From Mesocentrotus franciscanus (Eukaryota; Echinodermata; Echinoidea; Camarodonta; Strongylocentrotidae), in assembly GCA_037976565.1 (NCBI GenBank), contig CP137667.1, forward strand, positions 2,504,299 to 2,568,298: DNA of 64,000 nt, written 5' to 3'. Position 1 is the first letter of the stretch; each line of letters starts with the position of its first letter. The notes under the pieces were generated by a model. The model was given only the letters and a program-made list of their open reading frames with translations. It had not been told where the DNA came from and made no database searches. The position numbers were made by a program, and so were the translations under genes. This document shows, in pieces, positions 35,401 to 45,500 of this stretch.

Positions 35401-38400
35401 GCTTTGTGTTGTGTTTAGACATTGTACAATCTTACTCTCATTTAATGTAATGCTAATTAAGTCAAATCCCTGCCCAAGTCTGATTGTTATACATGCTCTT
35501 ATGTTTAGATGCCATTGCTATTGTGTTTGCCCATAGCCCTATAGTGCCACTTCCACATGTTCACATTCCTTGATACCCTGTTGATTTGGTTGAGTTCATG
35601 TATGCATCCGCTGTGCATTGAATCAATGGGTATTGACTAAACCTTCACAGCGACCACACCCTTATCTTCTGTGTCTCTATGTTGAGTTGTGTTTCATTTA
35701 TAACCTACGATATAACACTACCTCTGAACACTTTTATCAGAATGGTTTTAATCATTAGACATGAGCTCTACGATATATATCCAAATATCATTTAACTGTG
35801 ACAGGTTGATGGATACATAACAGTTTATTTGTCTGATATTTTATGATGCAGCGATAGCCAAAACGGCTTTCCAAATAAAGTGTCCTCTATCAAATCACTG
35901 CTTGATAAATTAACCTGCATTTATCACATTGCATTGGCATCGCATTCAGAGCCAAGAGTATCCATTCTTGTCTTTTATTTAACAAATGTGAAACTACAAT
36001 CTATCGTTACTTCAAACAATGATAAAATATAAGCCTGTTGAATAACTCAATTTAAATCAAAGGAAAGTGCTTCTGAAAGGAAATTATTACCTATACAAGG
36101 TAATTTTACCATGCATGCAATTAAACTAGCAGTTTCAAGCAGGTAATATTTCCTAATAGTTTCACTCTTCCGGGTTTCGCCATTGACTTTGTGTAAATAA
36201 ACTGTGGTTGACATTGAGCCCAATACGTTTTGACCCCATTTAACATCCAGGACCTTCCAAGCAGCTGAATTGACACAAAGATTGAGCAGACTATCGTGCA
36301 GCACGGTAGCAGGGTATAGTAACCATACAGTACCCTTTCCTGATTCACAAAGGAATAGGTTATGATTATAATATTGACTGGCTTATCTTTTGTGAGATAC
36401 AATGATATATTGCCCTTACTGAAATCATATTGACCTTGTCTTTGACTCAGTCAATGTTTCCTGGTATCTCCCTCAAGGCGAGTCAATATTATATAAATGT
36501 TATCATCTACAATGGGTTACTATTCAACAAATATAATTTTCTTTACTTCTACTTACTTTAATTTCTCCAGCTGTACATGTAAACTCTCTCGTTCTTGCAT
36601 GATTCCCTGTGCTATCTTGACATTGCTCCTGTTAATGAAAATCAATACAAGCAGGATTATGATTTCATGTTTGAGTTTGAGTTTGAATTTGAGTTTGAGT
36701 TTGAGTTTGAGTTTGAAGTTTTATTATCCAAACAAAAAGTACATCAATATAACAATCCGAATGTGAATGTTTAACATTGAAAGGATAAATGGGACCAGAA
36801 AATAGCATTAGATGCTAATCGTGTCTGGTACCACTAACACACAAAAGTATCACAACAATGAATGAGAATGTAATGAATAAATATGAATAAGTATTAAATA
36901 CATACTTAAGCTACAAACTATTCTACATCTAGGCTAAAATAAGTTCTGTGATTAAAGTACCTGAGCGAAGAAATGTCACAAAATGTCACAAAATGGACAA
37001 ATTATACATGTACTGAAAGCTTACACCAATATGAACACAAATCATCTGCTCTACAGTATTATAAATATAAATGAAACGCGACAAGATGCTTTTTCCAAGA
37101 CCCTTCTCAGAACTTCTTTTCCTGGCTTGAAAAATAAAATTACGGAGTACAGACTTATGACGTCAGAGGTTGGGCACGATCGAAATTCCTAGGCCTCTAG
37201 CTCGGCTCGCCCAGCTCGCGTGCGGTATTTTGCATTCAGTATACATTATCCAGACTTCGAATGATTCATACCTAAGCCAGCTTTGATGAAAGTGGAATAA
37301 CAATCTCTCGAAATCATGTAATTACATTTATTATTGCATATTAAGCAAATTTTGTAATGTAATACGAGGGGGTGAATCGTGCAGATCGATTTGTCCAAAT
37401 ATTCTTCCGTTTTGTGTAATTTGCTGTGAAGCTTTGCTGTTGAGTGTTGATTATACGGAGACCATGATGATCATGCAGTGAATCGCGAGGGTCCCTTTGG
37501 CTTTGCATTTTTATGATGTCGTGCAGTTCCATTTATTGTGCATATAATGGTATTCGCAAGATATCATAATCTCACTGTTCTCACATCTATTCTTCTTTGT
37601 ATTTTTTATCTGTGAAATTTGCCAAAATAGCCCTACACTTTCTAAAAATGAGAAAATGTCTCGCCCAGTCACCCCAGTGCATGACGGATCGATCGCCTGT
37701 TCAGCGGGGCCTGTGCGGCGGGGCAGCTCGGCTCAGCCAGCTCGACCTTGGGCATTTCACGGCGCTAGTGTACTTTCGTATCCATTTTTGACCCGTAACT
37801 CCGGCATGGAGCCTACTAAAACATACAAATAATCAAATAAATCTTCATCAATTGTTCAAATAATGGTCATGATTTAAAATTCGCAGTGCATGTGCACCAA
37901 GTGCAGTGCAGTATATCATGTAGCAAGTTAAATTTTGATAGGATATTTCGCGTTCGAGTGGCTTTCGTATACGTATAATGCATGCAGCGGACAGAGCTGT
38001 GTGAGGGGGCTTGGGAGCACTCTCGCTCATGTGCCCAACTTATTACGTCACACATCGTACCAGCGAACAGCGGGCCGATCGAGGCGGACAAAACGGGTAG
38101 CAAATTCATCATTTTTGATAGCAGATTAGTCAATTCTGTAACAATTTTTGAAAAGTAAATATGAATTATTAGAAAGATTGTAACATTACCTTTGCAATGA
38201 TACCAACATTATTAAGGATAAAAGCATTTTAAAACCTTCGCTCTGGTACTTTAAATACAAAGCTTTGGTATTTTACACTAAATAAAAAGATAAAGAATTA
38301 TATAACATAATATTTACAAAAAGGCAAGAAACTTCGGTTCAAAGTTCAAAACAATTATTCTATTAACATTTGTGATATAAGAGTTATGAATCGAAACTCC

Positions 38401-41400
38401 TCAAAAAAGTTCTACGATTCAAGTTTGAGCGTTGATATCTCTGTTGTTACTATATAATCATATTTGATGTTGATTTAATTGAAAAGCCTGTTTATTCCAC
38501 ATTTATAATGATTATGTAATCATTGACTGTGCATAACACCTGGATAGGCCGGGAGCCAAGTCAAAAGTGAAATGTTGCAAAAGCAAAATGAGCATAATAG
38601 ACACTCATTACTGGTGGTTGCATTGATGTCTCTAATATGTGTATACAGCCACATATGCCTGGATCTAGACTTTAACCCATAATTTGTCCCAATTCAGATT
38701 TTTCATAATCACAATAATAATAAAATTAATAGGCATTCATATTGCGCCACAGTGAAAAAGATACACGGGGCGGCGGGCGAATTCGCCCCGGAAACACCAT
38801 AAACAGCCCCCGAAATTGGCCAAAAATCTGATTACGGGGGCGACTTCAAAAAAGGAAATGATCTAAAATCGCCCTGGTAACGATTAGGAGCGGCCGTTCT
38901 CTACTAGCTTCATATTCATGGTGTGCATTTCTTGTTGCGCCATCTATCTAAAACTTCTATTTCGATGATAATTAAACTACTTTTCGGTAACCAAAATATT
39001 GTTTTTCAAATTACTATCTCAGATGTTTGAATAGTACTCATGGAAATCTACTGCACTCTGCATGACCCTACTTGACCTAGCAGTCTATAAAGTTCATTTT
39101 AAACCTGTACCATAAATACACCGTAGGTGTGAACTGAACCTTGAATACGGCTCACATGTGCAGACTAAACCCAGCTCAATAATCAATACCGGACGGTACT
39201 AATCACACATTATTACCACCAGGAATGACATACTTTCCCATAAGATATACCTGTGTGGTTACTATTGTACAGTTTAATAGTACTTCTCTATTACAGTGCA
39301 TAGGGACATATTTCTTATATAATGCGCTATATAAGTATGACATAACATTATTATATTACTGTAATACATGGTACTGAAATAAGATATTCTTGGATAGTAA
39401 ACACTAGTCAGTTATAAAGCATGTGAAATAAAATACAGATGTAGAATGGAAACTAAAAACAGGAACAAAGAAACAAAGAAACAAAGAAAAGAACTCACAT
39501 AAAACACAAAGACAAGAGATGAGACTCGAAACGAAGGACAAATATGTCACAGTTAAAACAGAGAGCAATACATACAGTCATGTACATAGGGAAAAAAAGA
39601 AACAGTGAAAATCAATAGACGCATATACTTACTTCCCTCTTTCTCTCTTGTCTTTCAAGTATTTTTCATTGATTTCTTTGAGGTATGTCTTGGATTCTAC
39701 AAGTTCAGTCTGAGAAGAATCCAGCTTCATAGATAAATGTTCATTTTGCTGCAAAAATAAAAAAACACTGTAAACTTATCTCTTTAAAGATAAGCTTGAG
39801 TTCTGGTAATGACAGAAAATAAATTCTCACAGAATTCAACAAAACTTACACTGAATGTTCAAGATTACAAATAAATGACATGTGCCAAATGATTTCGGTA
39901 GAAAATGTATAGTGGCTGAGAGATGAGCATAGAAAGATAAGGAAATTAAGGTAAGTAGGCCCAACACCATGTGCTTAACACAAGTCACTATGTGCAAATG
40001 AGAGTTGTGGTTTTTATTGAAGATGATTTCCAGCAAGTTTTTGTGAGTTTGTTTATATTTTACTGGTTCAAACAATCAATACACTGCAGGATAAACAATC
40101 CAGAATGAATTATAGCCATGTTCTGTCAACATACGATTCCCATACCATAGCTCAAGATTAGCTTTAAGAACCAGTCCAATTTTTGACCAATAAGGATAAT
40201 TTTTACAATTCATCTTGTAAAGGCTTGTCCCATTTGACCAATAACTCAATCAGAGGAGGTGATGTGGACTAGTGGAAACATCACAGGACTGTGGATAGCA
40301 TATGTTATGCTTCGAGTCCCACCACAGCACTAATGTCCTTTGGCAAGACATTAATCTACATTTGCTACTCTCCACCCAGGTGTTAAATGGGTAACCAGTA
40401 GGATGAGAACTTTAATATGGTTGGATTGGCATGTGTGTGCTTGTGAAATGGCACAAGGCTGGAATACTCCCCAGGGAGTGGAACCTGTGCTCTATAATGT
40501 GCAGATAAGCAATTGAATCCAATGACCAGGGTAATAAAAAGTACAATGTAAAGCGCTTACAAACGTAGTATTAAGTGCTATACAAATGTGACTATTATGA
40601 CTACTATTATAAGGATAAGGAACAGTAAAATCGTTCCCAAATCCTGAATTATTTTGTGTGAAACAGTATTGGATATGTGTTGCAGGTCCCATTACCCCGA
40701 ACTAAACCAGTGATAATCTTAAAGCCTGTCTGCACTAGTTTGGCCAGGAGGGATTAGACTTCCCAGCATGGTCACTGACAGGTGGTTATCTCATCAACTC
40801 AGCTTTCAATTAACATAAGGAAAAGAGGATCGTGGGGGACCAACAGGCACCGCTTAGGCATTGTTTTCTATATAGAGGGAGCAAATACCTACATGTACAA
40901 GTCTTGCAGTGGGGCTTTAAATCTGGTCAGAAGCTTGTCCGACTAGCAACAACAAGCTAAGTATACAATCTGCATTGTGCTTAATATTGAAATGCAATGC
41001 TCCATAACGCATGAAGCATTTCATGTAGTTCATAGCTACTAGGCTCCAAGGTAAAAAGCACATGTTCGTTTGAATATATTTATGAACTGGTCTATTGATA
41101 AATATGTTGTTCAAAAAAACTTTGGACACATACATATATGAAGTTAGTTAGTCTTGATTGTAGACTTACCTCTTGAAGTGACTCATTCTCTTCCTTGACC
41201 TCAGTCTCAGTAAGACTCAGTTCATACAGCTTCTGTTCCAGCTATATTCAACAGTGAATCAGAAAGGACATTTCATACTAAAGTGAAACCTGTCTATAAA
41301 CAGGGGTGATAGTGAGCACTGAAAAAAAAATAGGTTTTTTGTTTTTTTCCCAACCACCCACCCTCTTGACTAAAAAAAAAAAGAAGCATTCAGGGAAAAA

Positions 41401-42499
41401 ATATGGCATCTAACAACATTCCCCCCTTTTTTAGTAAGAAAATTGGGGAAAATTGTGAAAAATCAGGAACAATCAAGAAAATACGGGAACAATCGAGAAA
41501 ATAGGGGTAAAATCTGGACAATTCAGATAAAATTCAGATTCAAATATCAGAAAAAAAAAAGAAAAAAAAAATCTGATTTTTTTTTTTTTTTAAATCGGAA
41601 AAAAAAAAAAATCGGGAAAAAAATTGGGAAACCGATTTAAATCGGGTAATTATCAGGCCTGATAAAGACCAGCCAAGGGGAGACAAGAAAAGTGGTCTTT
41701 ATAGGCAGGTGGTCTTTATATACAGGTTCCTTTAGTACATGTTTCAATGACAAAAACATTTTCAAGGGAAACACAAAATTTGGTCTTTGTAGACAGGTGG
41801 TCACTAAAGCAGGTTTGACTGTAGTAGCCATTAAGTGATACAATAGTTTGAATATAATTTGACTGAATTCTGTGACACACCCTTACATTTTGTATCTATT
41901 TGTTATAATCAAAGATCACAATCAATTAATCATTAAAGGTAGCAGAAAGGAAATAGGAATAAAACATGTACAATGTAGTATCACTCTCAATTCCCATCTA
42001 CCCCCTACCAAAAAAGGGGAAACAATTAGATAAAATTATAATTAAAAAGCATAAACGAAAAGAAAGAAAAAAAGATCTACAAATTCATCACCTCTTGTTT
42101 GAATAAATTAATGAGACTATTCTCATACCCCTTTTATTTGGTATGATTTTTTGCGTCTTTTAGTAAAAATATCACTGTGAAGGAACAATATTTGAGGCTG
42201 ATATTTTGAACGTAAAAATAAAAACATGCAACCTCAATCAAACAGAACAAACAAGAACTCCTGACGGGTCCCCTCTATAGAACCTGAGAAAACTGGTAGA
42301 TATTCTATCATAGAGTGAGTCATTTAGTGATGCTAAATGTACCTCTGCTTGTTTGGTGAGTAATGAATTCAATTGCTCATCTTTCATCTGCATATCATGC
42401 TCCAGCTGATCTCGGATTCTTCTCTCCTTCTCCTTTTCCTATTAGAGGATAGATAGATAGAGAGAGAGAGAGAAATGAGAGATAGGTAGAGAGAGAGAG

Positions 42500-42532
<33 letters not shown>

Positions 42533-45500
42533 AAATAAGAGAGAGAGAAAAATGAGAGAGATAGGTAGAGAGAGAGAGAGAGAGACATGAAAGAAGAGAG
42601 AGAGATGAAGAAAGAAATGGAGAAAAAGGGAAGGTTAGATAGAGACAAAGAACAAGAGAAATACACAATGAGGGTGAGGGAGAGGACATTCATGGCATAA
42701 GTTCACTTGATAGTTTAACTTTATATGTCACAATACATTTTTGATGTTTATTTCCTTCTCACTTCTGGGGATGGATTAAGAAAGAAAACAGGAGAACTTC
42801 AGTGCACAGTGGCTGCATGATTAGCAAAGCTTATGAGACACTGTATATTGACATCATTAGAACATCACTTGAATATGTTTGTGAATAGGCTTCTTAAAGT
42901 GACTCGGTAACATTGTCTCAGATTCCGAAAAAAATCCTGGATTTAGCTCATGCTGCAATCATTATTATAAATATTTAGGTCAGTCAGGAATCCCATGACT
43001 TTTACAAGCCGATCATCTGTCTGATTATCAAGATATTTATGATTGGAAATCGAAATTTCATTTTTCGTTTTCCTATCGGTTTTTATAACATTACAGTCTA
43101 TTGGGAAAATGAGTATGGTAAAACCGGTCACTCAAAGATTTTTACTTTTTTGAGGCACTTCATGATCATGATCATTTTGAAGCGCAATCTTTTTAGGGCT
43201 TCAATATTATACCATATCACAGACACTGATGACACGTAGGGCCATGCTGTCTCAGATTAACATTGTTAAACGATGCCTTTAAAGCCAGTCTCTCTCTAAA
43301 TCTCAAAAGGAGGACTGTACAATGATTTACCTCTGAAATGATCTTTTCTTTCTCCATTCGAATCTGTCTCTCCATCTCCTCATAAAGGTGCTTGATGTCC
43401 TGCTGGTGTATGGTGTCTCGGCTGAACAAACAATAAAAGGATCAATGGCATTGGTAGTCATTAAAACTCACAAAATAAAACATTTCTATAGGCACTTATT
43501 ATGTGTCACTGAGTTTCAGCAATAAAAAGTGAACTATTATGAATTTTTAATTTGTATGGAAGTTCATTTCACCAGATGGGGTAGCTTTTCCCCTCTTCTG
43601 TGTGTTAATAGTCTGACATCAATGTTTGAGAGGGTATGGTACCAAGTAAAGATCATTAACCATGATCGATGGATGTAAACAGAATCTAATTGTGTACAAA
43701 ATAGTTCACCACATTAGTTTTAAAAACCTGTCCAAGTCATGTGTGCATCCCTTATACGAATCACTTCTCTTCTTCTTTCACCTCTACTGTAAATAATTTG
43801 CGAAATTTGACATCATCTCTCAAGATAAATAATGAAAATATTTGTATGAACTTATCAATGCCACAAGACCCAATAAAACTGACGTCAAACATGGAGGTTT
43901 ATTGCACCTTTACAACAGATTGAACCTACATGTAGCTCTCACTACTGTGATCCCATTGCCTATGTACACAGTATTACAGTCAAACCTGCTTTGGTGACCC
44001 CCTGTATAGAAAGACCACCTGCCTACAAAGACCATATCTTTTGTTTCCCTTGAAAATGGTTTCTCATTGACACATGTACTAAAGGAACCTGTACATAAAG
44101 ACCACCTGCCTATAAAGACCACTTTTCTTGTCTCCCTTGGGTGGTCTTTATAGACAGGTTTCACTGTAGGCCTACTATGGACAATACTTGCAGGGGGTGT
44201 TTCACAAAGACTAAGATCGACTTAAAGTTGGACTTAACTATGGCAGGCCATTCATGCCATTGTTTGCTCTCACCATTTACTGGCACTGATCTCTCAAGGG
44301 ACCTACAAATCATGGTCTCAAATCTACAGAATTTACATTTTTTGATTACTCATTATTGAGGGAAAAAATATGATCTAAAGCAATCAATGGCATGAATGGC
44401 CAACTTAAAGTCGATCTTAGTCTTTGTGAAACACCCCCAGAAATTACTTACCTTTTGAGTGCATTCTCCAGTTCCCCTGTATTGAGTTGTGCAGTCCTCT
44501 TGTCTAAGCACACATGCTGGATGAAATCTTCAAAGTTTGTCAGTAGACTTGGCTCATCTTGATTCAGTTTCTTCCACAGATCCTTCACTGAATCATGTCT
44601 AGAATCAAAGAAAAAGAACATCTCAGAGATGAATATCAAAGATCATGTTACATGTACAGTTAACAACTAAATTAGTCATACCCTTACCAAGTTTTGTAAC
44701 TTTTTAAGTATGTGAAAGCCCATTTGACCTGATTAAAGTTTTTTGAGAATGTGACATATTAAAACTTATATCTAAAATTAATCATCAAAGGATTCAACCT
44801 TCTTTGAAAAAGGTTATTAAGGTTTAACTTAGCAAAATATAGAGGCACTTAAAACTAGTGTTTTCATGAAAACCCATTTGACTTATCACCATTCGACTTT
44901 CCCCTTTAAGCACTTGTATCTCAATAATAAATAAACCACTGTGAATCCAAAGTAGGTGAAAGATTATTGTAATCTGAATTCATCACAAACTCAACTTAAG
45001 ATTTGCATCAATCGCAAAACTGTAATGCCTCAGTCACACCTTTGCGTATTTGGCTTGCGTATTGCTGCGTATTTATGGCAAGCCGTTTTAACATTTATTC
45101 CTATTTCTTGATATCAAGAATTACCATTGCTTTACAACAGAAAATCATTTCTTGATATCAAGAAATAGGAATAAAATAATGTTAAAACGGCTTGCCATAA
45201 AAACGCAGCAATACGCAAAGGTGTGACTGAGGCATAAGGTGGGGAACTATTTTCGCAAACAGCCGTCTTAAGATGGGGGTACTGGGTACTAATGCCTCAA
45301 ATACGGTTCTAGGACACCTACTCCCTAGGGCAACCACCCTCTAGCACTACTATCCCCTAGGACAACTACCCCCCAGACGACTACCCCTCAGACAACTACC
45401 CCCTAGGACCAGGACCCTCAAGGACAACTACGCCCTAGACAACTAACCCCTAGGACAACTACCCCCTACGACAACCATCCTCTAGGACAACTACCCCCCG

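Noticed and set aside
40248..40330. Possible functional tRNA gene (A- and B-box words)
   Set aside because: No complete cloverleaf could be formed by eye and the sequence continues into a SINE body and tail.
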